Shown here one piece after another: positions 7,042 through 15,624 of a stretch of DNA of 64,000 nucleotides. The stretch lies in assembly GCA_023459215.1 (NCBI GenBank), contig JAEWVF010000039.1, positions 1-64,000 of the forward strand, written 5' to 3'. The translations under genes and the position numbers were made by a program. The stretch's first letter is position 1, and each line of letters begins with the position of its first letter. The notes under the pieces were generated by a model that saw only the letters and a program-made list of their open reading frames with translations, was not told where the DNA came from and did not search any database. This stretch comes from Chloroflexota bacterium. Lineage in GTDB: Bacteria; Chloroflexota; Anaerolineae; Anaerolineales; Villigracilaceae.

Positions 7042-9412
7042 ACACTTGCAGCAATTCAACCTGCGCCTCGATCAATTGCTTGGCATCCACCCTGGGGCAT
7101 TCACGCCTCCCGATACCCCCCAAGAGCGCGCTGCGTTGGAAACCGCCCGCCTGATTCAGCATCTCGATTTTGACGCTGAGGCGAAACCGAAAGGCAATAG
7201 GGGTCTTCAGCCATCCCATCCAAGGAGAACCTTCATGCAAACCCTGCGCGCCAAACCGGCGCTGATGATTCTGTTTGTTCTTTTGGCCCTGGTTGTGCTT
7301 TCGGGCGCGGCCTATGCCATCGGGCGCTCGCTCGGCTATATCCCCGGGGTGGGGATTGTCGAGCAAGGCGCGCCGATCCGCGTGCTGGCCGAACCGGTCA
7401 GCGTCACCCGTGACGGGATTACTGTCACTGTCACCGAAGCGACCATGGCCGCCGATAAAACTGTCCTGACCTATACCATCGAAAACGTGCCCTGGGATGC
7501 CATTTCACATCAGGAAGATGTGCCGGGTTGTTATGGGCAGGCAAACATTCGCTTGCCCAACGGTTCACTGCTTGTCCCGCAAAGAGGCGGTGGCGGTACG
7601 GATGATCTCGGGCGTTGGGAAGCCCGCATGGTTTATGGCGCCTTCTCGGCCGAGTTTAATGAAGCCGAATTCCTGCTGGACTGTATCCGTGAAACTTTGC
7701 CTGGCAAGGCGCCTGAAAACTGGAAATTAAATCTGCGCTTTGTGCCTGCTCCGCCCGATTTGACAGTGGTCCCGGTGGTGGAAATACCGGTTTCTACGCC
7801 CGTTGTGCAAACTACTACAGAAATCCCGTCAACTGAAACTGCTCCGAAATTTGAGAATATTTATGGCATTCACCTGGTGCTGGAGAATTTTATTCCGCTG
7901 GAAGATGGGTACTACCTCATCGGTCACACTGAGTGGGCGGATGAACGCGTTCGAATGGTAGGCGCCACTCTCAAAGCCTATGATGCCAGTGGTCAACAAC
8001 TGGCGCTGGACCCGTACTATGGCGAGGAAATTGTGCTTCCTGAAAATGGATGGGCTTTCAAGCTGCATGGCAAGGCTTTTGATGGTGATGTGCATCTGGT
8101 TGCCCAGGAGGTTTATGTTGAATATTTGCAGCCAATCCTGGTCACAATTAATCTCGATCCTGCCGGTTTTACCTTCCATGATTCAAATTTAGGCGTCCCT
8201 TACAAGACGGACACAATCCCGGTCGATATTCCTGGGTTGAGCGCGCAACTCAGCCAGGCTACCTACATCAAACAGGGCGACTTGCATGGGTTCGAGTTAG
8301 CTTTTGATGCCGAGGCGCGCTTGATTGGGATCAATCTGGTGATCAGAGACGGGCTGGATACGAGCGGCTTGAGCGGGGTTGCCAGTGGCGGCGCTTCCTT
8401 CCGCGACCCGCAGCGTGGGGTGATTCTCTCCCAAGCCATGACCAATGCGCGCATGTTTTTCCCGATGACTTTTCGGACTTATGGTGCAACCTTGCAAGGT
8501 GATTGGGCTGTTACCTGGAACCCGCCTGCCCCCCCGGCCGGAGCAACGCCTTTTTACGTTCCACAAGCCTGCCTGGGGCTGGATTCCGTCAAACAAGCGC
8601 TTGCCAACCCGCCCGCCCTGCCGCCTGAACTGACCGGCAAACTCCTGCTGATGCGCGGCGCGCTCTCTCCCGACCCGACCCTGTTCATCTCCAACCTGGA
8701 CGGTTCCGCCGAAATCCCGCTCGCTTTTGGGCATGGCGCGCTCTCGCCAGATGGCAGCCGGGTGGCATACAGCGATGAAAACAACCAACTGACCCTGATG
8801 GAAGTTGCCAGTAAACAGAAAACCATCCTCGGCGCTGGCTATCTCGCCTCGCGCTGGTCGCCAGATGGCGCAAAAATAGCCTTCCAGCGTCAGACCGCCA
8901 AAGGTTTTAATATTTTCATCATGAATGCGGATGGGACAAATCTGCGCGCCCTGACCGATACCACCGAGTTGTTCTCGCTGAGCGGTTGGTCGGGCGATGG
9001 CCAATTCCTGCTCATCCAGACTGGTGCCAGGATCGAATTCCTGAATGTCAACGATGGCAGCCGCAGCCTCCTGTTGGAGACACAACATAGTCCGTATGGT
9101 TCCCCTTCGGCGGCGCTTTCGCCGGACGGACAGTGGCTGGCCTACCTCGACAACGTCCCCGGCAGGATGTCACCTGGCTTGTTCCTTTCCCGCCTGGATG
9201 GCACGGACAAACGCCTGCTCGTTCAGTTGGATTACTGGCCTGTGCTTGTGCCCGCTTTCAGCCCGGATGGTCAATGGCTGGCGTTCAGCACGCTGAATGT
9301 CGATCTCCCCTACCCGATGCAGGCAACCCCGCTTCTCTTGAACATCCAGACCTGCCAGGCCATTCCGCTGCCCGGATTCGAAGGCGAAGTCCGGCAGTGG
9401 CTGCGACCATAA
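7034..9412 (+). CDS. Membrane anti-sigma-like protein with C-terminal TolB/WD40-like propeller
   Basis: A 792-residue single-pass protein: cytoplasmic part (1-73), membrane span near residues 74-93, extracellular beta domain similar in layout to the 4847 gene product, a Pro-rich joint near residue 500, then a six-bladed-propeller-like part with repeats such as LSPDGSRVAYSD, WSPDGAKIAFQR, LSPDGQWLAYLD and FSPDGQWLAFST. It overlaps the sigma gene by 8 bases and has GGAGG 6 bases before ATG 7034. A second, strong AAGGAG sits 7 bases before an in-frame ATG at 7235, so a shorter form without the cytoplasmic part is possible. Role as anti-sigma or sensor is inferred from coupling and topology. The propeller is absent from the sibling at 4847. 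Confidence 0.72.
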   Translation: MNKHLQQFNLRLDQLLGIHPGAFTPPDTPQERAALETARLIQHLDFDAEAKPKGNRGLQPSHPRRTFMQTLRAKPALMILFVLLALVVLSGAAYAIGRSLGYIPGVGIVEQGAPIRVLAEPVSVTRDGITVTVTEATMAADKTVLTYTIENVPWDAISHQEDVPGCYGQANIRLPNGSLLVPQRGGGGTDDLGRWEARMVYGAFSAEFNEAEFLLDCIRETLPGKAPENWKLNLRFVPAPPDLTVVPVVEIPVSTPVVQTTTEIPSTETAPKFENIYGIHLVLENFIPLEDGYYLIGHTEWADERVRMVGATLKAYDASGQQLALDPYYGEEIVLPENGWAFKLHGKAFDGDVHLVAQEVYVEYLQPILVTINLDPAGFTFHDSNLGVPYKTDTIPVDIPGLSAQLSQATYIKQGDLHGFELAFDAEARLIGINLVIRDGLDTSGLSGVASGGASFRDPQRGVILSQAMTNARMFFPMTFRTYGATLQGDWAVTWNPPAPPAGATPFYVPQACLGLDSVKQALANPPALPPELTGKLLLMRGALSPDPTLFISNLDGSAEIPLAFGHGALSPDGSRVAYSDENNQLTLMEVASKQKTILGAGYLASRWSPDGAKIAFQRQTAKGFNIFIMNADGTNLRALTDTTELFSLSGWSGDGQFLLIQTGARIEFLNVNDGSRSLLLETQHSPYGSPSAALSPDGQWLAYLDNVPGRMSPGLFLSRLDGTDKRLLVQLDYWPVLVPAFSPDGQWLAFSTLNVDLPYPMQATPLLLNIQTCQAIPLPGFEGEVRQWLRP
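7221..7363 (+). repeat. Near-identical segment shared by two anti-sigma-like genes, copy 2
   Basis: Partner of 4941-5083. Identity begins at the AAGGA/ATG module (ATG 7235) and covers the membrane span. Outside it the genes align only weakly, which suggests recent gene conversion or strong purifying selection on this piece. Confidence 0.9.
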
Positions 9413-9451
9413 GAATTTTGCCTATCGCCGATTGATTAAAATAGATATTGG

Positions 9452-9490
9452 ACCGCAGATGCCCCTGAGATTCTCAGGGGCATCTGCGGT
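9452..9490. terminator. Bidirectional terminator between converging genes
   Basis: A 39-base near-perfect palindrome with 19-bp arms, 9452-9470 and 9472-9490, between the plus-strand gene ending at 9412 and the minus-strand gene ending at 9508. Flanking A/T-rich tracts on both sides fit use in both directions. Confidence 0.85.
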
Positions 9491-9507
9491 ATTTAAATGA
9501 AACAGGC

Positions 9508-9897
9508 TCAAACTCCGGTCCAGCCCCAGGCGTACCAGATGGTTACCAGGTTGAATCCCATGCTGACGACGAGCAGGAATTTGTCGTACATGGATGGGTA
9601 AGTGGGCAGGCCAACCAGGTTGAACAGCAGGAAGAAACCCGCGACGATGATGTTGGCCCAGCGATTGACCGGCTGCGGCAGGATGAGCGCCAGGACAACC
9701 ATCAGGATCGGGATAACCATCAGGATGGCGATGCCCAGCCACATGCCCTGGGTAAATTTCCCCATTTCGCTCCTCATCACCCCGGAAGTGGCGTCGCCGC
9801 TATAGATGCGCAGCACGTCGCCGAGCAGGTAGGTGAGCATAACGGCGACCCAAATCAGGGAGAGGAGAACGCGCGTATCAGGCATGGTTTGCTCCAT
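9508..9897 (-). CDS. Small four-helix membrane protein (DUF6326-like)
   Basis: A 129-residue protein with four hydrophobic segments (about 10-31, 51-73, 79-98, 105-125) and short loops containing a GDVLRIYSGDA motif. This resembles DUF6326 membrane proteins; no enzymatic motif is visible. Its ATG at 9897 abuts the TAA of the oxidoreductase gene upstream (TAA-ATG), so the two form an operon; a second in-frame ATG at 9885 is possible. Function unknown. Confidence 0.75.
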   Translation of the reverse strand: MEQTMPDTRVLLSLIWVAVMLTYLLGDVLRIYSGDATSGVMRSEMGKFTQGMWLGIAILMVIPILMVVLALILPQPVNRWANIIVAGFFLLFNLVGLPTYPSMYDKFLLVVSMGFNLVTIWYAWGWTGV

Positions 9898-10860
9898 TTA
9901 CGGTTTGACGATGAGCTTGGCCCGCGCGTGGCCTGCGCCCAGGTAACGCAGCGCCTCGGCGCTTTCGGCCAGCGGATAGGTTTTATCAATCACCGGGACA
10001 ATTTTCCCGCTGGCGAGCATCTCACTAAGCGTCAGCAAATCCTGCTGGTTGATATCCGCGGAAACATTGGTCAGGGTGCGGCCATTTTTCTCAGACATCA
10101 GCTTGCCAAACAGGATGACATCGAAGATTTGTTTGGTTTTGCCGCCAGCCATGACATAGATTCCCTGCGGTTTGAGCGCCCGTTTGTAGTCGGCCAGGGA
10201 GTGGTAACCGTTGACGGCAAAGACCATGTCGTACTTTTTCCCGCTTTGGGTGAAGTTTTCTTTGGCATAATCGATGACCTGGTCTGCGCCCAGGCGGCGG
10301 GCCTGTTCCTGGTTGCGGGCGCTGCACACAGCGGTAACTTTTGCGCCGTAGAACTTGGCCACCTGGACCGCAAAGGTTCCCACCCCCCCGGCGGCGCCGT
10401 TGATGAGCACCTCCTGCCCAGCCTGGATTTTACCGACATCGCGCAGCCCTTGCAGCGCGGTCAGCCCGGCGACTGGCACGGCAGCGGCCTGCTCGAAGCT
10501 CAGGTTGGCGGGCTTATGCACCAGTTGCTTTTCCTGGCCCAAGGCATATTCGGCAAAACCACCGTGACCGATGTCGCCAAAAACCTCGTCGCCGGGTTTG
10601 AAGAGGGTGATGTTTTTGCCAACTGCCTCGACTGTCCCGGCTACATCTGCGCCCAGGGTTTGGTGGGCCGGCGTGAACAAACCGCGGCCGCCCAACCGAA
10701 CCAGGAAAATATCGGCGGTGAGCATGTGCCAGTCGAGCGCGTTGACTGAGGCGGCTGCTACCTTGATCAGCACCTGGTCGTCATTGGGGGTTGGCTTCGC
10801 CACATCCTGAAGGTGTAAAACGTCAGGGGTTCCGTATTTGTCATAAATCATCGCTTTCAT
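9898..10860 (-). CDS. Zinc-less MDR-family NAD(P)-dependent oxidoreductase
   Basis: A 320-residue medium-chain dehydrogenase/reductase. It has a GroES-like N-terminal domain (MKAMIYDKYGTPDVLHLQ..., GADVAGTVEAVG) and a Rossmann domain with GAAGGVGTFAVQVAKFYGA, then LGADQVIDY. The catalytic zinc ligands of alcohol dehydrogenases are not evident, which fits the quinone-reductase branch. ATG 10860 is supported by AAGGA about 8 bases upstream; the frame extends further but without a better start. It is followed without gap by the small membrane protein gene. The physiological substrate cannot be told. Confidence 0.88.
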   Translation of the reverse strand: MKAMIYDKYGTPDVLHLQDVAKPTPNDDQVLIKVAAASVNALDWHMLTADIFLVRLGGRGLFTPAHQTLGADVAGTVEAVGKNITLFKPGDEVFGDIGHGGFAEYALGQEKQLVHKPANLSFEQAAAVPVAGLTALQGLRDVGKIQAGQEVLINGAAGGVGTFAVQVAKFYGAKVTAVCSARNQEQARRLGADQVIDYAKENFTQSGKKYDMVFAVNGYHSLADYKRALKPQGIYVMAGGKTKQIFDVILFGKLMSEKNGRTLTNVSADINQQDLLTLSEMLASGKIVPVIDKTYPLAESAEALRYLGAGHARAKLIVKP

Positions 10861-10976
10861 TTTTTTTATCCTTTTACCGATTAAATGAGTTGATTGAAAC
10901 CAATGCCAGGGCGGCATCGCGCACTTTTGGGGATGCAGTGTGCGGATCTGCCCGGCAGATGGGCAGGGTGTTTTTT

Positions 10977-11672
10977 TTAGTGCGCAAGGCTTGTTGCCGG
11001 TTGTTCCTTTGCGCCCATAATCAGAAGCCACAGGGTAAGTCCAAACTCTCCGATAAAACCGATGGCGAAACTCAGGTAAGAGATAACTTCATAGCTTGGG
11101 AAGAGAAAAAATTGAAACGGGTACATGAGCCAGCCAAAACATTCGATCATCACGACGATGCCAAGAGCTTTGGGGAGGTAACCTGATTTGAAAACCAGGT
11201 AGCCAAGCGGCAGGAGCCAGGCGGCAAAAAAGAATTGGGCAATCATGAATCCGTTTTTATGGAGATTGAGAAAGAACATTGCCAACGCTTGTAGTTGCTC
11301 TATTGGCAATACGTTCAGGTACGCTTCACCGTTCAAAAGCAGGATGGCCGAAAATAGATTAAGCATATTGATACATTGTATGGCAACCCCCCCAAAATTT
11401 AATAACAGGAAAAGCAAGGCAATGTTTTTATTGACCGGCTTTAGTAACACATATAAAGCCCAGGCTGTTAAAAGGAAAAGAACGCCCGCGAGAACATCGC
11501 TGATAAAGCCCATGCGGAACAGCCCTTCGGAAGCCAGGATGTTGCTGGCGGTTGCCGCGGCATCCCCGAACACGATAAGCTGGGTGCGGGCTGCGTTGGC
11601 GAAGATTGTGGCTGCTATATAAATGAAATACAAAAACCCGGCTATTCTTGCGGTTTTGTTATTGGTATTCAT
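10977..11672 (-). CDS. DUF4386 family membrane protein
   Basis: A 231-residue polytopic membrane protein with about six hydrophobic segments. The opening TARIAGFLYFIYIAATIFA, an ISDVLAGVLFLLTAWALYVLLKPV segment, and the FLNLHKNGFMIAQFFFAAWLLPLGYLVFKSG stretch are hallmarks of DUF4386. Only a weak GGAA precedes the ATG. It lies upstream of, and in the same direction as, the oxidoreductase gene with a 116-base gap, so co-transcription is possible. Function is unknown for the family. Confidence 0.85.
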   Translation of the reverse strand: MNTNNKTARIAGFLYFIYIAATIFANAARTQLIVFGDAAATASNILASEGLFRMGFISDVLAGVLFLLTAWALYVLLKPVNKNIALLFLLLNFGGVAIQCINMLNLFSAILLLNGEAYLNVLPIEQLQALAMFFLNLHKNGFMIAQFFFAAWLLPLGYLVFKSGYLPKALGIVVMIECFGWLMYPFQFFLFPSYEVISYLSFAIGFIGEFGLTLWLLIMGAKEQPATSLAH

Positions 11673-11816
11673 GGGTCATTTCCATTCTGGATTTGGCAAC
11701 GGGCCTCCGCGTGGAAGCCTGTTGAAGCGTTTATTCCCCGATGATACTTGCCCTGGGCGCAGCCTGATAGACACCTTGGTGTTGAATTTTGGATTTGTTC
11801 CCCCAAAACTGCAAAT

Positions 11817-14423
11817 TTATACCAGTCCCAGTTCGCGGGCGCGGGCGATCGCCTCGGTGCGCCGCTGGACTTGCAGCTTGTCGAAGATGCGCCGGTTGTG
11901 GCCTTTGACCGTGTCCAGGGCCAGGAAGAGCCGCTGGCCGATTTCCTGGTTCGAATGTCCGGCGGCGATCAGGCGCAAGATTTCCAACTCGCGCGGCGTG
12001 AGCAGTTCGGGCGAGCGCGAGACGCCTGGCCCAAAGGCGGATAACAGTTGGTCAAGATAGCGGCTCAAAGGTTGGCCGGGTTTCAGGGTTGCGCGAATTC
12101 TGGTCAGTAACGAACGCATATTCTCGCCTTCATCCACAAACAAGCGGATAAAGCCGCCCGGCTCGGCCAGGGCCAGCGCCTCGCTCAAGACTTGGCTGGC
12201 CTGTTGATTGGCTCCGCCGGCCTGGAAGGCCAGCGATTGTAGAACCATGATTTTGAGCCGTTCATCGGGCCAGTTGCTGCTCTCAGCCTGTTGGCGCAGC
12301 GGTTCGAGCCGCGCCAGCGCTGCCGATGGGTTGCCCTGGGCCAGGTGTACCCGTACCTGGCTGAAGGGCAGGTCGAATTGCCAGGCCAGTTTTTCCGCCT
12401 TGGCCGCCTGGCCCTGTTTGAGCAGGATCATCACCTGGGCTTCCGCTACATCCGGCAGACGGTGGAGAAAGTGTGGCTGGCGCGCCGATTGGGCGATGCG
12501 GTTCAAGCGCGCGCTGGCGTTCTCTGCCTCACCTTGGGCAAATTCCAGCCGTGCCAGGAACACCTCGCTGAGAATGAAGCGGTCGATCACTTTGTCGTAC
12601 AGGTGGGTCAGTTCCAGGCTTTTTTGGCCATAAACTTTGGCGTTGGCCAGGTCATTCCACTCATAATAAATCTGTGCCAGGAGCATGCAAACATCCCCGG
12701 CGGTGGGCAGCGGGTGTTCGCCGAGCATGGGCAGCAGGCGCAGACAGGTTTCGGCGGCCTGCGGGAGTTGGTTGTCGACGAATTGAATTTCGCCCAATGT
12801 GGCCAGGGCCAGGGTGGTTGAAAAAACTCCCCCGAATCTCTCACAGATGGCCAGGCTTTCCTGGCAGGATTGGGCCGCGATGGCGCGCCGCCCCTGGAAC
12901 AGGTAGGCGCGGGATAGCGCCCAATGGGCGGTAAAAACGAAGGTCAAGTTGTCCGGCGGCAGGTACTCCAGCGCGCGTTGGGCCTGGATGATCATGGTCT
13001 CGGGGTCATAGCGGGTGAGCGCCAGGGTGGCGCGGGCGCAGGCGATTTGCCCGAGCAGGTCACGCTGGTTGGGCAGGCTGCTGAAGTTTTGCAGGGCCTG
13101 CTCGGCTATTTGCAGCCTTTCCTCCAGGCCGCTGGTTTGCCCGGCAACCAGGCCCAGGGTACACCAGCGCACCAACAACCAGGGGCGCGACTGGAATACG
13201 GATACCGGCAGGCTGGCCAGCCAGTCCAGGATGACACTGGCCACGCTGCGGAAATGGAGCATCATGCCTGGGTGGTCGATCAGTCTTTCGGCGCGTTCGA
13301 CATCCCCGGCGGCGGTTGCGTGCTGGAAGGCTTCCACCAGCAGGCCGCTTTGCTCGTACCATGCACTGGCGCGGATGTGCAATTCGGCGATGGCTGTCTC
13401 GGCCAGGGTCTGGCCGAGGCGCTGACGCAACAGTTCACCAAACAGGTGGTGATAGCGGTACCAGCGCCGTTCGTTATCCAGCGGGACGATGAACAGGTTG
13501 GCCCGTTCCAGGGTTTCCAGGGTGGCCTGGGCCGGGGTATCGCTTGCGGCGAAAACGGCCTCGCACAGCGGGCCGCACAGGCGGTTTAAGATGGAAGTAT
13601 GTAGTAAAAAAGTTTGGATGTGTTCCGGCTGACGGTGCAGAACTTCCTCCAGCAGGTAGTCGAGCACAAAATGGTGTGTGCCGCTAAAGGTTTGGATGAA
13701 ACGCTCGACATCGGCTTGCCCTTGCATTGAGAGTGCGGCCAGTTGCAGGCCGGCGATCCAGCCTTCAGTGCGTTTTTCCAGCGCGTCGATATTTTCAGGG
13801 GAGAGGGCCAGGCCCATGAAGTGGTTGAGAAATTCACTGGCTTCCTCGGGCGTAAAGCGCAAGTCGGCGGCGCGCAGTTCGCTTAATTGGCCGCGGGCAC
13901 GCAGGCGCGCCAGGGGCAGCGGCGGGTCTTCGCGGGTGATGATGACCAGGTGCAATTGCGGTGGCAGGTGTTCCACCAGCAGCGTAAGCGCCTCGTCGAT
14001 TGGTTTGGCATCCAGGGTGTGGTAATCGTCGAGCACCAGCACGAAGGGTTGCGGGTGGAAGGCCAGATCGTTCAATAACAGCGGCATCAAGGCCGAAATC
14101 GGCGGCGGCTGCGGTGTTTGCAGCGCCCTGGCTGTTGCTTGCCCCAGGGTTTCATCCACTGTTTGCAGCGCGGCAACCAGGTAGCCCAGGAAACGCGTCG
14201 GGTCGTTGTCGCCTTCGTCGAGCGAGAGCCAGGCTGAGGGTTGGTCGCGTCCCGCCAGCCAGGCGCTGACCAGGGTCGTTTTGCCGAATCCGGCCGGGGC
14301 CGAGATGACGGTCAGCTTCCGGCCCGATCCGGCGTTCAATTTGTCTATTAAACGCTGGCGCGGAACGGATTGAGACCGCAGGGGCGGCGTGTACAGCTTG
14401 GTAACCAGGATGGGGGCAAGCAT
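11817..14423 (-). CDS. MalT-like LuxR-family transcriptional regulator (LAL type)
   Basis: An 868-residue large ATP-binding LuxR regulator. The N-terminal NTPase has a Walker A ISAPAGFGKTTLVSAW (about residues 38-53) and a Walker B-like FVLVLDDYHTL. A winged-helix and a long TPR-like helical region follow. The C-terminal LuxR helix-turn-helix is LTPRELEILRLIAAGHSNQEIGQRL...TVKGHNRRIFDKLQV. Like MalT it probably oligomerises with ATP and an inducer. ATG 14423 has no Shine-Dalgarno; instead TATAAT lies exactly 6 bases upstream, suggesting a leaderless mRNA. It is divergent from the SARP-type gene and sits upstream of the injection-system operon, so it may share in its control. Confidence 0.92.
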   Translation of the reverse strand: MLAPILVTKLYTPPLRSQSVPRQRLIDKLNAGSGRKLTVISAPAGFGKTTLVSAWLAGRDQPSAWLSLDEGDNDPTRFLGYLVAALQTVDETLGQATARALQTPQPPPISALMPLLLNDLAFHPQPFVLVLDDYHTLDAKPIDEALTLLVEHLPPQLHLVIITREDPPLPLARLRARGQLSELRAADLRFTPEEASEFLNHFMGLALSPENIDALEKRTEGWIAGLQLAALSMQGQADVERFIQTFSGTHHFVLDYLLEEVLHRQPEHIQTFLLHTSILNRLCGPLCEAVFAASDTPAQATLETLERANLFIVPLDNERRWYRYHHLFGELLRQRLGQTLAETAIAELHIRASAWYEQSGLLVEAFQHATAAGDVERAERLIDHPGMMLHFRSVASVILDWLASLPVSVFQSRPWLLVRWCTLGLVAGQTSGLEERLQIAEQALQNFSSLPNQRDLLGQIACARATLALTRYDPETMIIQAQRALEYLPPDNLTFVFTAHWALSRAYLFQGRRAIAAQSCQESLAICERFGGVFSTTLALATLGEIQFVDNQLPQAAETCLRLLPMLGEHPLPTAGDVCMLLAQIYYEWNDLANAKVYGQKSLELTHLYDKVIDRFILSEVFLARLEFAQGEAENASARLNRIAQSARQPHFLHRLPDVAEAQVMILLKQGQAAKAEKLAWQFDLPFSQVRVHLAQGNPSAALARLEPLRQQAESSNWPDERLKIMVLQSLAFQAGGANQQASQVLSEALALAEPGGFIRLFVDEGENMRSLLTRIRATLKPGQPLSRYLDQLLSAFGPGVSRSPELLTPRELEILRLIAAGHSNQEIGQRLFLALDTVKGHNRRIFDKLQVQRRTEAIARARELGLV

Positions 14424-14429
14424 GGGCCA

Positions 14430-14435
14430 ATTATA
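14430..14435 (-). promoter_or_regulatory. TATAAT -10 box placed for a leaderless start of the LuxR gene
   Basis: On the minus strand TATAAT is followed by six bases and then the ATG at 14423, so transcription would begin at or next to the A of the start codon. The -35 region is weak, which would fit an activator-dependent promoter. Confidence 0.55.
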
Positions 14436-14526
14436 AGGTCTGTGGACGATTTTTTTGTGCTGCGGGCGATAATTCCTTGAATATTGACCTGAATAGCCCA
14501 ATTCTCCTATTCCCTGAAATCGACTC

Positions 14527-14556
14527 TTGAAATGACGCTTTTTTTCGTGCTATGAT
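14527..14556 (+). promoter_or_regulatory. Sigma-70-type promoter of the SARP-type regulator
   Basis: TTGAAA at 14527-14532 and TATGAT at 14551-14556 with an 18-base spacer. The start ATG 14610 lies about 46 bases past the predicted transcription start. Confidence 0.6.
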
Positions 14557-14609
14557 AATTCTGCCCAATTTAGTCCGATTTAAGGGCCGCCTGCAAGAGG
14601 AGCAAGGAA

Positions 14610-15503
14610 ATGAGTACCCTACGTATCAGTTTGTTCGGTAGTGTAAGGGTGGAAGATGAGCGTAATCCAGCCAACTTCAAGTTGACCAATACCATTAGCA
14701 CTTTGTTGGCTTATCTTATTCTGTACCGCCAGCGTACCCATCCGCGCGATGTGCTGGCCAGCTTGCTGTGGAGCGATCATCCGCAGGAACGCGCGCGCGG
14801 CTGCCTGAACACCGCTTTATGGCGGCTGCGTCAGGTTTTGGAGCCTCCCGGTGTGCAGCCGGGGACTTTCCTGCCCTCGACCTCTCTCGGGGATGTTTCA
14901 TTTAATTGCCAGGGAGATGTCTGGGTCGATGTGGTGGAATTCGAGCAGACCATTAAATCGGTCGTCAATGTGCCCTATGCGGAAATTCGTCTCGGGCTGG
15001 TGCAAGAATTGGAGGCTGCCACCAGCCTGTATACAGCCGATTTGCTGGATGGGTGTTACTGTGACTGGGCCTTGCGCGAGCGCGAACGCATGTACCAGCT
15101 TTTCCTCGATGCTTTGTTTTACCTGTTGGGGTATTACCAGGCCCAACAGCAATATGAAAAGGCGATTGGCTGGGGGCAGACCATCCTGATGCACGACCCC
15201 CTGCGGGAGGATGTCCACCGCAAATTGATGCGCCTGTATGTCGAGCATGGTCAGCGCACCCTGGCCATCAAGCAATTCCATCGCTGCCGCGAAGTCCTCA
15301 AGACCGAGCTTGGGATTGCGCCGATGCCTGAAACCCAGGGCTTGTTCGAACTGATTGCCGCCCAGCACGGCGATACCCTGCCGATTGGGCGGCCCAGCAG
15401 CGCCGCGGAAGTACGCCTGGCCGTTGAGCGTTTGCAACATGCGCTTGAAACGGTCAACCGCGCCCAGCACGATTTGCAGCTTGCCCTCGACCGCTACCGT
15501 TAA
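14610..15503 (+). CDS. SARP-type transcriptional activator (OmpR-like wHTH plus BTAD)
   Basis: A 297-residue protein. Residues 1-90 form an OmpR-like winged helix (RISLFGSVRVEDE..., LAYLILYRQRTHPRDVLASLLW, LNTALWRLRQVLEP). Residues about 105-250 are a bacterial transcriptional activator domain of TPR-like helices (GCYCDWALRERERMYQLF, HDPLREDVHRKLMRLYVEHGQRTLAIKQFHRCREVLKTELGIAP). The C-terminal 40 residues look like a coiled coil. This is the SARP/BTAD architecture, whose members bind direct repeats of 11-bp period near the -35 site. Such repeats occur 64 bases after its stop, in front of the injection-system operon, making that operon the probable target. AGGAG and AAGGAA precede the ATG. 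Confidence 0.9.
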   Translation: MSTLRISLFGSVRVEDERNPANFKLTNTISTLLAYLILYRQRTHPRDVLASLLWSDHPQERARGCLNTALWRLRQVLEPPGVQPGTFLPSTSLGDVSFNCQGDVWVDVVEFEQTIKSVVNVPYAEIRLGLVQELEAATSLYTADLLDGCYCDWALRERERMYQLFLDALFYLLGYYQAQQQYEKAIGWGQTILMHDPLREDVHRKLMRLYVEHGQRTLAIKQFHRCREVLKTELGIAPMPETQGLFELIAAQHGDTLPIGRPSSAAEVRLAVERLQHALETVNRAQHDLQLALDRYR

Positions 15504-15524
15504 AAAACCAAGCATGTTGTCAGG

Positions 15525-15550
15525 AAACCGCCTTCGGGCGGTTTTTTCTT
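15525..15550 (+). terminator. Rho-independent terminator after the SARP-type gene
   Basis: AAACCGCC, TTCG loop, GGCGGTTT (15525-15544), followed by T-rich sequence. It isolates the regulator from the downstream operon, which therefore needs its own promoter. Confidence 0.92.
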
Positions 15551-15566
15551 TTGTTTTTTGCGCCTT

Positions 15567-15620
15567 GTGATTGAAATGTGATTGTCCCGTGATGCTGGGG
15601 TGATGGGCGTTTGCTACAAA
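15567..15620 (+). promoter_or_regulatory. Candidate SARP-activated promoter of the injection-system operon
   Basis: Four direct heptamer repeats begin at 15567, 15578, 15589 and 15600: GTGATTG, GTGATTG, GTGATGC, GTGATGG. The period is exactly 11 bp, one helical turn. After the last heptamer come 8 bases and then TACAAA (15615-15620), a plausible -10 box. No normal -35 box is present. Known SARP targets have heptamer direct repeats at 11-bp period with the last one 8 bp from the -10 box, so the fit is close. The repeat array and spacing are seen directly; the binding protein is inferred from the SARP-type gene just upstream. Confidence 0.75.
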
Positions 15621-15624
15621 CAGA

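Noticed and set aside
4941..7363. Insertion sequence as cause of the near-identical segments
   Set aside because: No transposase, terminal inverted repeats or target duplications; the copies lie in frame within coding sequence.
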